Positions 1 through 8,001 of a stretch of DNA of 64,000 bases are shown one piece after another. How positions within the stretch are numbered: the first letter of the stretch is position 1; each line of letters starts with the position of its first letter. The stretch is taken from NCBI RefSeq assembly GCF_000380965.1, contig NZ_KB905569.1, forward strand, positions 1 through 64,000. The letters run 5' to 3'. Below the pieces are notes generated by a model that was not told the origin of the DNA, searched no databases, and saw only the letters and a list, made by a program, of their open reading frames with translations. Source of the stretch: Paenibacillus ginsengihumi DSM 21568. Its GTDB lineage: Bacteria; Bacillota; Bacilli; Paenibacillales; NBRC-103111. The position numbers and the translations under genes were made by a program.

Positions 1-174
1 AACAGCTTAACCAATATCGACGCGGTGGAGAAGATCATTTACCTCGACATCATGGACTACAACGAGCGTTATGCTAACCGCGTCACTACTGGTTTCGGTC
101 AGCCGGGTGTCAAGGAAAAGCTGGTACAGATGTTCGAGGAGCGTTATCCCACGACTGCAACATCGGTGGAATAA
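1..174 (+). CDS. Transposase, C-terminal fragment (IS256/Mutator family)
   Basis: Reading frame 1 is open from the first base to a TAA at 172-174 and gives 57 residues. The pattern is a helix beginning NSLTNIDAVEKIIYL, then an aromatic/basic stretch, then a closing segment with MFEERYP. That resembles the end of IS256-family DDE transposases, which typically finish with an Asn-Glu-Lys/Arg helix and an MFEERY-like motif. The catalytic residues lie upstream of the window, so activity cannot be judged. It runs toward the IS end at about 298, the normal arrangement for this family. Confidence 0.6.
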   Translation, partial: NSLTNIDAVEKIIYLDIMDYNERYANRVTTGFGQPGVKEKLVQMFEERYPTTATSVE

Positions 175-298
175 AAAACCAGCGCCCCGCCTACGCTTGG
201 GCTATGTTCGCCAAGGTGTCAGAACATTCAAACACTATGCGTTCACGCAACCACTTCTGGATATATCTACTACGTTACACAAACTTCTTGACACTACC
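1..298 (+). mobile_element. Right end of an IS256-family insertion sequence
   Basis: The window opens inside the 3' part of a transposase gene, followed by about 100 bases of non-coding DNA. The likely terminal inverted repeat lies at about 275-298. Read outward-in on the minus strand it begins GGTAGTGTCAAGAAGTTTG and continues TGTAA, which resembles IS256-family ends. Immediately beyond it the sequence becomes the interior of an amidohydrolase gene, so the junction falls at about 298-301. The left end is outside the window, so target duplication cannot be checked. Family assignment rests on the transposase C-terminus and the end sequence. Confidence 0.65.
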
Positions 299-545
299 TC
301 GTTACGCCCTGCCGAAGCTTGATCCCGCTGTCCGGATAATCGAATATCATGAGATCGGAATGGCAATGGCCGTCGATGAAGCCCGGAGAGACGACCTGCT
401 GCCGCACGTCGATCGTCTGCCGCGCTTCCGCGTCGATGCGGCCGATCGCGGCGATCCGCCCGCCTTGAATCGCGACATCCGCTAAGTACCATGGGTTGCC
501 GGTTCCGTCCACGATACGGCCGTTTTTCAAGATAAGATCGAGCAT
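294..545 (-). pseudogene. N-acyl-D-amino-acid deacylase, N-terminal fragment cut by an IS
   Basis: The first 81 or so codons encode the start of a D-aminoacylase/dihydroorotase-type amidohydrolase: a short beta-sandwich segment (DLILKNGRIVDGTGNPW), then PGFIDGHCHSDL, whose HxH pair is the first metal-binding motif. Homologues continue QGVTT and run to about 500 residues. Here the frame reads QGVTR and stops within the IS end at about 294-300. The remainder would lie beyond the IS, left of the window. It follows the aldolase/dehydratase-like gene by 18 bases on the same strand, so the two were probably one operon for D-amino acid breakdown. The fragment cannot be active, since most metal ligands are missing. 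Confidence 0.8.
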
Positions 546-563
546 AGCGTCTCCTCCTTCCGT

Positions 564-1682
564 TTATTCGAGCATGCCCCGGGCAAGGACGGGGCGCTCT
601 TCATACCCGTTCTCCTGCCGGAAGTACACGCGGTTGTGCAGATTGATCGTGCTGCAAATATGATTCGGAACGATGTGCAGCACATCGCCGATGGTCAGGC
701 GTGCCTCCTGCGCGGCGGTTCCGAGGCGGAGCATCCCGTGCTCCTCCGTCAGCCTCTCGAGCACGGCGTCCTCCAGGCCGATCACATGGCCGAAGCCCTG
801 CAGCCGGAGCGGCTCGGTATTCGGCTGAACGTCGGTGGCGAACGTCTTGCTGCCGCCGTCGATAACGGCAAGATCGGCCGCGGGCCGGCTGACGACGGTG
901 ACGCGGACGACGCCGGCGCAATCGTCCAGACCGCAGACGCCGAACGCCGCCGTCATCCGGTCCTGGAACACGTAAGTGCCCGGACGAATCTCGGTCACGC
1001 CGGCTGCCGCTGCGGCCCAGGCGGCTGTCGGCGTCGAGCCGACGCTGACGTCGGCGAGCGGAATGCCGGACGCGCGGATCCGCTGCGCCAGCGCCGCCAT
1101 CATCCGGCCCTCTTCCTCGCCGGCGGAGCGCACATCAAGCGTCGGTCTGCCGTCATAGAGCGCGCCGCGGAACGTATAGATGCCGGTCAGCCGCAAGCCG
1201 GGCAGCGCGTGAATGCGCTGCGCCAGCGCGGCGGCTTCCTCGTACGGCGCGCCGGTGCGCCGCAGGCCCGTATCGACCTCCAGCCGCACCTCGAGCTCCG
1301 TGCCGGAGCGCTTGGCCGCCTCCGACAGCCGCCGGGCTCCTTCGAGGCTGTCCGCGCCGACGATCAGCCGGATGCGCCGGCTCAGCCGAATCGCCCGCGC
1401 GATCTTGGCCGGCGTCACGAGCGGATAGGCGACGAATACGTCCGCGATGCCGTGATCGGCCATCGCCTCGGCCTCGGCCATTTTGGCCACGGTGATGCCG
1501 TCGGCGCCGGCCAGCAGCTGCTTTTCTGCCACCCATGGCATCTTGTGCGTCTTCGCATGCGGACGCAGCCGCACGCCGCGGCTGCGGGCCGTCTCGGCCA
1601 TGGTTCGAATGTTGAGCTCCATTTTGCAAGTATCGATGATCACACAGGGAGTATCCAGCGCTTCTTCGGAAATCGGCGTCAT
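564..1682 (-). CDS. D-threonine aldolase / D-serine dehydratase-like PLP enzyme
   Basis: 372 residues, the usual size for fold-type III PLP enzymes of the alanine racemase N-terminal family. PHAKTHK at residues 41-47 carries the expected PLP lysine (Lys-44). A central glycine-rich phosphate-binding region (SVGSTPT) follows. The C-terminal domain holds PNHICSTINLHN, matching the metal-binding His-X-Cys region of D-serine dehydratases and D-threonine aldolases. It would act in the cytoplasm on D-threonine, D-serine or a related D-hydroxy amino acid. The adjoining D-aminoacylase fragment supports a role in D-amino acid catabolism. ATG 1682 is preceded by an AAGGGA site. Aldolase versus dehydratase cannot be decided from sequence. 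Confidence 0.85.
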   Translation of the reverse strand: MTPISEEALDTPCVIIDTCKMELNIRTMAETARSRGVRLRPHAKTHKMPWVAEKQLLAGADGITVAKMAEAEAMADHGIADVFVAYPLVTPAKIARAIRLSRRIRLIVGADSLEGARRLSEAAKRSGTELEVRLEVDTGLRRTGAPYEEAAALAQRIHALPGLRLTGIYTFRGALYDGRPTLDVRSAGEEEGRMMAALAQRIRASGIPLADVSVGSTPTAAWAAAAAGVTEIRPGTYVFQDRMTAAFGVCGLDDCAGVVRVTVVSRPAADLAVIDGGSKTFATDVQPNTEPLRLQGFGHVIGLEDAVLERLTEEHGMLRLGTAAQEARLTIGDVLHIVPNHICSTINLHNRVYFRQENGYEERPVLARGMLE

Positions 1683-1962
1683 CCATGCTCACGTCCCTTC
1701 TCATCGTTTCGCGGTAAAGCATTTATATCCGGCAAAGCGTTCCGGCGTTTCAGCAAAGCATCCGTATATTCGGCAAGCGTTGCGGCCGCGTGCGAAATGG
1801 CGAAATATTGCCGCTTTGCATAGGCACGCTTCAATACGCACGGCGAGCCGTTTCGCGCCGGCAAGATGCCCGCAAGTAGATGGTAGCATATCCCATATGA
1901 AAAACAAATACAAAGTCCGGCCGCTCGCGAAATTTTACTCCACTTTGCCGTTTGGTCTGCCA
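1683..1962. other. Intergenic region between divergent genes
   Basis: About 280 bases between the start of the PLP enzyme gene and the promoter of the aldose epimerase-like gene. It contains loosely repeated AAAGC/GGCAAAGCG words but no ORF with a ribosome binding site and no clear hairpin. I see nothing else in it. Confidence 0.5.
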
Positions 1963-1991
1963 TTGATCGCTTGGAGCGGTTCCGGTATAAT
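1963..1991 (+). promoter_or_regulatory. Sigma-A-type promoter of the aldose epimerase-like gene
   Basis: TTGATC at 1963-1968 and a perfect TATAAT at 1986-1991 are separated by 17 bases. The ribosome binding site follows about 15 bases further on. Confidence 0.7.
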
Positions 1992-2020
1992 CCAAGCATA
2001 TGCGAGAGGAGGAGTTTATT

Positions 2021-3013
2021 GTGGCGAAAGTTTACCGAGGGGATTTTCACGGCGAACCGGCTGTCTGGCTGCAGGCGGGCGCTTATGAGGCCGCCGTCGT
2101 GCCGCAGATCGGGGCGAACCTGATCGCATTCCGCGACACGGAGAAATGTTACCGCTTTCTGCGCGAGCCGGAGGTCGAGGGAATGGAGGCGTTTCGCGCC
2201 GCTCCCGCCGTTTACGGCATCCCGGTGCTGTTCCCGCCGAACCGGTACGAGGACGGCAAGTTTCCTTGGGAGGGACAAGTGTACACGTTCCCTGTCAACG
2301 AGCCGGCTACGGGAAATCATCTGCACGGCTTCGTACATACGATTCCGTGGGAAGTGACGCAGACAGGCGCAGACGAGACGGAAAGCTGGGTCGTCCTGGA
2401 GCTTAAAGTGCGGGAAGGGCATTCGGTGCATGCGTATTTGCCGCACGACTTTACGATCCGCCTTCGCTACACGCTCAGCGCCTGGGGGCTGCACCAGCAG
2501 GTGACGGTGCGCAACGAAGGAGCGAGCCGGATGCCGTGCCTGTTGGCGTTCCACACAACCGTGAACGCGCCGTTCGCTCCGGGAAGCTCGGCGGAGGACT
2601 GCCGGTTCAGGCTGACTGCCGGCGAGCGTTGGGAGCTCAGCGAGCGGATGCTGCCGACCGGCCGCTTCCAGCCGCTGACGCCGGAGGAGGAAGCGATGCA
2701 GGGGGAAGGCGTGTACCCGTTCTTCGCTCCGATGGACAATCACTACACCGCACGTCCGCAGAACGGCCGGAACCGGATGGAGCTGACCGATCTGCGCGAG
2801 CGGGTAACGCTGGTGTATGATGTCGGCGCTGGCTACGGCCAATGGATGGTCTGGAACAACAACGCGACGCCGGGATTTTTTTGCCCTGAGCCGCAGGTGA
2901 ACCTGGTGAACGCGCCCAACGTGGATTTGCCGGCCGACCGGATCGGCCTCGTATCGCTGGCTCCGGGAGAGATGTGGGAGGAGACGGCGCGGCTGTACTG
3001 CAAGCAGGCGTAA
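2021..3013 (+). CDS. Aldose 1-epimerase family protein
   Basis: 330 residues from GTG 2021. I prefer this start because GAGAGGAGG lies 7-8 bases upstream, whereas the in-frame ATG at 2000 lies upstream of that site and has no site of its own. The fold signature is that of galactose mutarotase-like proteins: an N-terminal beta-sandwich with VVPQIGANL, then GIPVLFPPNRY, and NHLHGFVHTIPW with the likely catalytic His. Late motifs include FFCPEPQ before a C-terminal strand. Family members interconvert sugar anomers or hexose-6-phosphate forms in the cytoplasm. The substrate is unknown. It appears monocistronic, with its own promoter and a repeat region after it. Confidence 0.85.
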   Translation: MAKVYRGDFHGEPAVWLQAGAYEAAVVPQIGANLIAFRDTEKCYRFLREPEVEGMEAFRAAPAVYGIPVLFPPNRYEDGKFPWEGQVYTFPVNEPATGNHLHGFVHTIPWEVTQTGADETESWVVLELKVREGHSVHAYLPHDFTIRLRYTLSAWGLHQQVTVRNEGASRMPCLLAFHTTVNAPFAPGSSAEDCRFRLTAGERWELSERMLPTGRFQPLTPEEEAMQGEGVYPFFAPMDNHYTARPQNGRNRMELTDLRERVTLVYDVGAGYGQWMVWNNNATPGFFCPEPQVNLVNAPNVDLPADRIGLVSLAPGEMWEETARLYCKQA

Positions 3014-3043
3014 AGCGGCCGACCGGTCGGACTGAACGACTGT

Positions 3044-3190
3044 CTGGACGCAGGCGCATCGCAGATTGTCCGGACTGAAGCGAATGGGCAAACTGGACGC
3101 AAACGCATCGCAGGATGTCCGGACTGAAGCTTAAGGGCAAACTGGACGCAGGCGCATCGCAGATTGTCCGGACTGAAGCGTATGGGCAAA
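3044..3190. repeat. Three tandem copies of a 49-bp repeat
   Basis: Units begin with CTGGACGCA at 3044, 3093 and 3142, exactly 49 bases apart, and share GCATCGCAGATTGTCCGGAC and a following ACTGAAGC. Copies 1 and 3 are nearly identical; copy 2 differs at several bases. The period is not a multiple of three and no ribosome binding site leads into it, so it is not coding. It lies between the aldose epimerase-like gene and metQ. Confidence 0.85.
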
Positions 3191-3360
3191 CATCTGAGGG
3201 AAGGCGGGTCCGGCTTGGACAAAGCGCTGAGCGTCATTGGGAGCATTCGCCAGTTCGATCGCTGATGAGCCCGAAGACGGCGCCATCTTCGCAATGGGGC
3301 GGGGAGCGGGAGCGTGCCGAGCGACATCCTGCCCGCTAAGGAACCCGTTAATTCTGAATA

Positions 3361-3397
3361 TAAAGAAACAAAGGGCTGGAACGGATTCCAGCCCTTT
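3361..3397 (-). terminator. Rho-independent terminator of metNIQ
   Basis: A perfect 12-bp stem (AAAGGGCTGGAA / TTCCAGCCCTTT) with a four-base loop. On the minus strand it is followed by TGTTTCTTTA. It lies 23 bases after the metQ stop codon. Confidence 0.85.
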
Positions 3398-3419
3398 GCC
3401 CGTTTGCCGATGCCGCAGC

Positions 3420-4265
3420 TTATTCGAAAGCGGGCACGACAGCGTCGTTATACGTATTTTTGATGAACGTCTTCACGTCTTCCGAGGTCAGCGCATTGGC
3501 CAGCTTTTGCATCGCTTCGGAATCCTTGTTGTCCGGACGGGAAACGAGGATGTTCACATAAGGCGAATTGCTGTCTTCGATGAACAGGGCGTCCTTCGTC
3601 GGCACGAGACCGGCTTCCAGCGCATAGTTCGTATTGATCAGCGCCAGGTCCACCTCATCGAGAACGCGCGGCAGCATGGCCGCCTCGAGCTCGCGGATCT
3701 CCAGGTTTTTCTTGTTCTCCACAATATCCTTCACGGTGCCGTTCACGCCGACGTCTTCCTTCAGCTTGATCAGGCCGTTCTTCTCCAGCAGCAAGAGCGC
3801 GCGTGCGCTGTTGGACGGATCATTCGGCACAGCGACGACAGCGCCGTCTTTGAGCTCGTCCACCGATTTGATCTTTTTCGAATAAGCGCCGAACGGCTCG
3901 ATGTGCACGCCGACAACCTCGACGAGGTCCATGCTTTTGTCTTTATTCATTTGCTCGAGGTAAGGACGGTGCTGGAAGAAGTTCGCGTCCAGCTGCTTCT
4001 CGAATACCTGCACGTTCGGCTGCACGTAATCGGTAAATTCCTTCACTTCGAGGTTGACCCCTTCTTCTTTCAGCTTCGGCTTGATGGCGTTCAAAATTTC
4101 CGCATGCGGCTTGGCGGTAGCGCCTACCTTCAGCGTCACTTCCTTGTTATCCGCCGGAGCGGCTCCGTTTTGTTGCCCGCTCGGCTGCTCGGCCGGCTTT
4201 TGTCCGCAGGCTGCCAGCGACACGGCCAGAACGATGGACAATGCGACAGTCGCCATTTTTTTCAT
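3420..4265 (-). CDS. metQ: Methionine ABC transporter, substrate-binding lipoprotein MetQ
   Basis: 281 residues. ATG 4265 is chosen because GGGAGG lies 9 bases upstream and a lipoprotein signal peptide follows at once: MKK, a hydrophobic core and SLAAC with Cys-20 as the lipidated residue. A linker rich in Pro, Gln and Glu precedes the NLPA-family domain, with typical LKVGATAKPHAEIL and VAVPNDPSNSARAL motifs. It would capture methionine at the outer face of the membrane and pass it to MetI. It is the last gene of metN-metI-metQ. The upstream SAM-I riboswitch should shut the operon off when S-adenosylmethionine is plentiful. Confidence 0.95.
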   Translation of the reverse strand: MKKMATVALSIVLAVSLAACGQKPAEQPSGQQNGAAPADNKEVTLKVGATAKPHAEILNAIKPKLKEEGVNLEVKEFTDYVQPNVQVFEKQLDANFFQHRPYLEQMNKDKSMDLVEVVGVHIEPFGAYSKKIKSVDELKDGAVVAVPNDPSNSARALLLLEKNGLIKLKEDVGVNGTVKDIVENKKNLEIRELEAAMLPRVLDEVDLALINTNYALEAGLVPTKDALFIEDSNSPYVNILVSRPDNKDSEAMQKLANALTSEDVKTFIKNTYNDAVVPAFE

Positions 4266-4314
4266 GTGATGATTCCTCCCCAATTTATCTGTATCAACAT
4301 CTATATCAAAAATC

Positions 4315-4977
4315 CTATTTTCGCTGAAAATGCCGGACGAGCCGGTCACCCAGCGATTGCAGGATTTGAACGAGCACCAGCAAAATGACTACGGTCACGA
4401 TCATGACGGTTGTCTGAAAGCGCTGGTAACCGTAGCGGATCGCCAGATCGCCGAGCCCGCCGCCGCCGATGACCCCGGACATCGCCGTGTACGATACAAG
4501 CGTGACGGCCGTAATCGTTACGGCAGCGATCAGGCCCGGCCGGGATTCCGGAAGCAGCACTCTCCAGACGATCTGCCAATACGTGGCGCCCATCGCCTGA
4601 GCGGCGCGGATGACGCCGCGGTCCACTTCGCGCAGCGACGTCTCCACAAGCCGCGCGAAGAAGGGGGCGGCGGCAATGACGAGCGGCGGAATCGAGCCCG
4701 GCACGCCCATCGAGGTGCCGACCAGCAGCTTCGTCAGCGGAATGACCATGATCATCAAAATGATGAACGGCACCGACCGCAGCACGTTGACGACAAAAGA
4801 CAGCAGCGCGTATACCGCGAACTGCTCCAGCGGCTGCCCCCGCGACGTCAGGAACAGGACGACGCCGAGCGGCAAACCGATGAGGACGGTAAACAGCGTC
4901 GACAAGCCGAGCATCGTCAGCGTGTCCGCCGTCGCTTCGCCGATACCTTGCCAGTCGATCTCAAGCAAGCTATTCAT
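4315..4977 (-). CDS. metI: Methionine ABC transporter permease MetI
   Basis: 220 residues with five to six predicted membrane segments, starting at about residue 20. The EAA-type loop that contacts the ATPase is visible as IRAAQAMGATYWQIVWRVLLP. GGGGLGDLAIRYGYQRF near the C-terminus is characteristic of the MetI family. It overlaps the end of metN by 8 bases, which suggests translational coupling, and is followed after 49 bases by metQ. Confidence 0.95.
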   Translation of the reverse strand: MNSLLEIDWQGIGEATADTLTMLGLSTLFTVLIGLPLGVVLFLTSRGQPLEQFAVYALLSFVVNVLRSVPFIILMIMVIPLTKLLVGTSMGVPGSIPPLVIAAAPFFARLVETSLREVDRGVIRAAQAMGATYWQIVWRVLLPESRPGLIAAVTITAVTLVSYTAMSGVIGGGGLGDLAIRYGYQRFQTTVMIVTVVILLVLVQILQSLGDRLVRHFQRK

Positions 4978-6001
4978 TCCGGATCACCTCCACATCGAGC
5001 CCGAGGCTGCGCAGCTTGTCGATCGCCTGCTCCGCTCCGCCGTTTTCTCCCTGCAGCTCCAGCACCAGCTGACCGTAGGGCGTATCCTTCAGCCGGGATA
5101 CCGTCCCTTGCAAAATCACGAACGGCACACTCGTCTCGCGCATCGTTTCATACAGCACCGGCTCGTACGTCTGCTCTCCGATGAACGTGACGCGAATCCG
5201 CAGCCGTCCGGCCGCATTCGCGCTCCGCAGCGCGTCCGTCCCGTCGTCCGGATTGTCGGTCACCTGGGCGACGAATTCGCGGGTCGTGCGGTGCTGCGGC
5301 TTCAGAAATACGTCGGCGACCGGCCCCATCTCGACGATCTCGCCGCCGTCGATTACGGCGACGCGATCGCAGATCGAGCGGATGACGTGCATTTCATGCG
5401 TGATGAGCACGATCGTGATGCCGAGCTTGCGGTTAATGTCGAGCAGCAGCGACAGGATGGCGTTCGTCGTCTGCGGATCGAGCGCCGAGGTCGCCTCGTC
5501 ACACAGCAGTACCTTCGGGTTCGTCGCCAGCGCTCGGGCGATGCCGACCCGCTGCTTCTGGCCGCCGGACAGCTGGGACGGATATTTCCGCCCGTGCCCG
5601 CTCAGCCCGACCAGGCCGAGCAGCTCCTCGACCCGCCGCGCAATCGCATCCCGCGGCTGCTTCGCCAGGCGCAGCGGAAAGGCGATATTGTCTTCGACCG
5701 TGGCGGACGACAGCAGGTTGAAATGCTGGAAAATCATGCCGATCGAACGGCGCATCTCCTGCAGCTTGCCGCTGCCGAGCCGGGTCATGTCCACGCCGTC
5801 GACGATCACCTCGCCGGACGACGGCTTCTCCAGCATGTTGATCATCTGCAGCAGCGTGCTTTTGCCGGCTCCGGAATGGCCGATAATGCCGAAAATTTCG
5901 CCTTTTTGTATGGAGAGATCGACGTTCCGCAGGGCATGCACCTGCTGACTGCCGACCTGATAATATTTGGATAGGCCGCTCAAACGAATGATGGTGGACA
6001 C
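4970..6001 (-). CDS. metN: Methionine ABC transporter ATP-binding protein MetN
   Basis: About 343 residues. Walker A GHSGAGKST, signature LSGGQKQR and Walker B VLLCDEATSALD are intact. The last 90 residues form the NIL/ACT-like domain that senses methionine and inhibits transport in this family. The start is odd. The only canonical start codon, GTG 6001, uses the last base of the Shine-Dalgarno sequence GGGAGG itself. ATC at 5992 or ATT at 5989 would have proper spacing (6-9 bases from GGAGGTG) and give MIRLSGLSK, matching where homologues usually begin. The coordinates use the GTG. Confidence 0.95.
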   Translation of the reverse strand: MSTIIRLSGLSKYYQVGSQQVHALRNVDLSIQKGEIFGIIGHSGAGKSTLLQMINMLEKPSSGEVIVDGVDMTRLGSGKLQEMRRSIGMIFQHFNLLSSATVEDNIAFPLRLAKQPRDAIARRVEELLGLVGLSGHGRKYPSQLSGGQKQRVGIARALATNPKVLLCDEATSALDPQTTNAILSLLLDINRKLGITIVLITHEMHVIRSICDRVAVIDGGEIVEMGPVADVFLKPQHRTTREFVAQVTDNPDDGTDALRSANAAGRLRIRVTFIGEQTYEPVLYETMRETSVPFVILQGTVSRLKDTPYGQLVLELQGENGGAEQAIDKLRSLGLDVEVIRNE

Positions 6002-6027
6002 CTCCCGTACTTTGCGCTAGCCGCGCG

Positions 6028-6053
6028 AAAAAACCCCGGACAGACGCCCAGGG
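6028..6053 (-). terminator. Riboswitch expression-platform terminator
   Basis: On the minus strand CCCTGG, an 8-base loop and CCGGGG are followed by TTTTTT, ending 27 bases before the metN GTG. The hairpin lies directly downstream of the SAM-I aptamer, so it is the likely off-state of that riboswitch. Confidence 0.85.
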
Positions 6054-6076
6054 CTCGGTTTATGCTGTACGCAAGT

Positions 6077-6207
6077 CCCTCTCATCTGCCAGAATCGTCC
6101 GATTCTGAGGAATTGGCACCTGATTTTCCACGGTCACAGCAGGCGCTGACCTCATGGAACGGTTGCCGGGCTTCATCGGGCCTTTCCCTCCGCCTCTCTG
6201 GATAAGA
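6077..6207 (-). promoter_or_regulatory. SAM-I (S-box) riboswitch aptamer controlling metNIQ
   Basis: On the minus strand the conserved S-box elements appear in order: CTTATCCAGAG, GGCGGAGGGA, GGCCCGATGAAGCCCGGCAA, GGTGCCAATTCC, a variable hairpin and GCAGATGAGAG closing helix P1. A terminator follows. Binding of S-adenosylmethionine is known to stabilise the terminator form in this class. The element fixes the function of the downstream operon as methionine uptake. Confidence 0.93.
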
Positions 6208-6233
6208 AGTTGTTTCATTCAGTTGTAATGATG

Positions 6234-6411
6234 GACGCCTATGACGCACAATTCCTTGCGTCATCGGTCGTCACCTGCGGTGTTGAAAAATTTTCGGGTA
6301 GATCCCCTTCAAATTTTCAAGATAGACGCCTACGACGAGCAATTTCTTCGTCATCGGTCGTCACCTGCGGTGTTGCAAATTCAGCGGGTGAATACCGCAG
6401 AATTTGCGAGA
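6234..6411. repeat. 91-bp dispersed repeat, tandem dimer (locus 1 of 3)
   Basis: Two units start with GACGCCTA at 6234 and 6325, 91 bases apart. Each has a short inverted repeat (TGACGCA...TGCGTCA in unit 1), the core CGGTCGTCACCTGCGGTG, and a second inverted repeat of the TTGAAAATTT...AAATTTTCAA type. Similar dimers occur at 28849-28953 (opposite orientation) and 41891-42058. No ORF with a ribosome binding site runs through it. The following 150 bases up to the oxidoreductase gene hold nothing I can identify. Confidence 0.85.
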
Positions 6412-6563
6412 TACAATTTAGAAACGCTAATAGTTTACAAGAATTTATGCGGCAAGTCAATTGGCAGTTCGTCCCTGGGGCGCCTGGGTCGTCCCTGGGC
6501 TGCTGTTGCCGATCGGGCGACAAGCTTATCCATCCCGAGGGACAAGGCCGGCGAAGCCGCCGC

Positions 6564-7616
6564 CTACGGCAAGCGCACTTCCGCCCCGGTTTCGGCCGAC
6601 TCGTAAATAGCGCTCAAGATGCGGATCATATCGACGCCATACTCGGGAGTGATGATCGGCTCTGCCTTGCCCTGCACGCAATCGACGAAGTGATGGATAT
6701 TTCGCTCATGCGTCTTGACGGCCGCTTTCGGGAAGCGCGGTACGATATCGCACAGCACCTGCTCGATCTCCGTCATCAGCTTCAGCTCATCGCCCTTCAG
6801 GCTGCAGCCGGCCTTCGTGCCGCGCAGCTCCAGAAACTTCTGCTCCTCCTCCACGTTGGAGGCCCAGCTGAACTCGATCTGCAGCGTCGCGCCGTTGTCG
6901 AAACGGATAAAGCCCGTCGCCAGATCCTCGACGTCGAACGTGCCATCGTTTGGCACGGGGCGCAAGGGATCGGGGGAGGGGGCGGCGGCAAATTTGCGGT
7001 AAGCGGCGCCCGATACGGCGACCGGCTTCGGATTGCCCATCAGCCAGACGGCCAGGTCGATCATATGCACGCCGAGGTCGATCAGCGGTCCTCCGCCGGA
7101 CAGCGCCTTGGTCGTGAACCACCCGCCGCGGCCGGGAATGCCGCGCCTGCGGACCCACCCGGTGCGTCCGGTATAGATTTCGCCCATGGCGCCGCTTTCG
7201 ATATATTTTTTCAAAAATTGCGCGGCCGGCATAAACCGGTTGTTGCGCATGACCATCAGCACCTTGCCGGCCCGCTTGGCGGCGTCCGCCATTCGCTGCG
7301 CTTCCGCAGGATTCACGGCGTCCGGCTTCTCGCAGAAGACGTGCAGCCCGCGCTCCAGCGCCGCCACCGCGATTTCGGAATGGTACACGTTCGGAGTGCT
7401 GATGCCGACGGCATCCAGCTTTTCGCGCTCCAGCATTTCCCGGTAATCGGCGTACACCTTGCCTGTGCCGTACTCCTTCGCGGCCGCTTCGGCCGAAGCG
7501 GCATTCGGGTCGCACACGGCGGCGATCCGTACCTCGGGGTGGGAAGCCCAGCCGGGACCGTGCGCGTGTCTGAAAATGTTCCCTGTTCCGATAATGCCCA
7601 CGTTGATTGTGCCCAT
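6564..7616 (-). CDS. Gfo/Idh/MocA-family NAD(P)-dependent oxidoreductase
   Basis: 350 residues from ATG 7616, preceded by GGAAAGGAG. The N-terminal Rossmann fold begins MGTINVGIIGTGNI (GxGxxx dinucleotide-binding loop). EKP at about residue 93 is the family's conserved Lys-Pro motif near the active site. The C-terminal beta-sheet domain contains GGGPLIDLGVHMIDLAVWLMG, where the His belongs to the usual catalytic region. Such enzymes oxidise or reduce sugars, inositols or related polyols. It stands alone between a repeat region and the sbcDC promoter region, so context gives no substrate. Confidence 0.9.
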   Translation of the reverse strand: MGTINVGIIGTGNIFRHAHGPGWASHPEVRIAAVCDPNAASAEAAAKEYGTGKVYADYREMLEREKLDAVGISTPNVYHSEIAVAALERGLHVFCEKPDAVNPAEAQRMADAAKRAGKVLMVMRNNRFMPAAQFLKKYIESGAMGEIYTGRTGWVRRRGIPGRGGWFTTKALSGGGPLIDLGVHMIDLAVWLMGNPKPVAVSGAAYRKFAAAPSPDPLRPVPNDGTFDVEDLATGFIRFDNGATLQIEFSWASNVEEEQKFLELRGTKAGCSLKGDELKLMTEIEQVLCDIVPRFPKAAVKTHERNIHHFVDCVQGKAEPIITPEYGVDMIRILSAIYESAETGAEVRLP

Positions 7617-8001
7617 ACTCGTTATTCGTTCTCCTTTCCTGACGCCCTTATGGGCGGGAAGCTCGCTTCTTGTCTCTATCATAATGGACGGCGCGGCCGG
7701 GAAACATGCCCGTATTGTGGCTCATTCGTATGCAATTGTGTCCAGGCATCGGATGAACGAAGGCGCAAGGTCTCTCGCCGCCGCTCGCCGTGCCGCCGGG
7801 CCGAGCAATTATCGCACCCGGCAGGGAAACGGGGCTTGCCTGGCGAAATGATGAATCGGTGCGAACGATCGCTGAACGTGGCGGCGATTGCCAAGAGAGG
7901 CGACAATTGCCAAAAAAGCGGCATCGGCCGCCAAACGAGGCAGCGATTGCCAAAAGCGATCGAGCCATTACGATTCAATAAGACGGAGGAACCGTGTACA
8001 T
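7617..8001. other. Intergenic region with imperfect short repeats
   Basis: 385 bases between divergent genes. At about 7878-7968 there are four imperfect units of about 20 bases built around GGCGATTGCCAA or CGGCCGCCAAA. No clear promoter and no ORF with a ribosome binding site are visible. Confidence 0.5.

Noticed and set aside
1679-3091. 470-codon minus-strand frame opposite the aldose epimerase-like gene
   Set aside because: The plus-strand product has full family motifs, a promoter and a ribosome binding site. The minus product has none.
6234-6411. CRISPR-like repeats with spacers at the 91-bp loci
   Set aside because: Only two units per locus, and the sequence between cores is itself conserved among loci.
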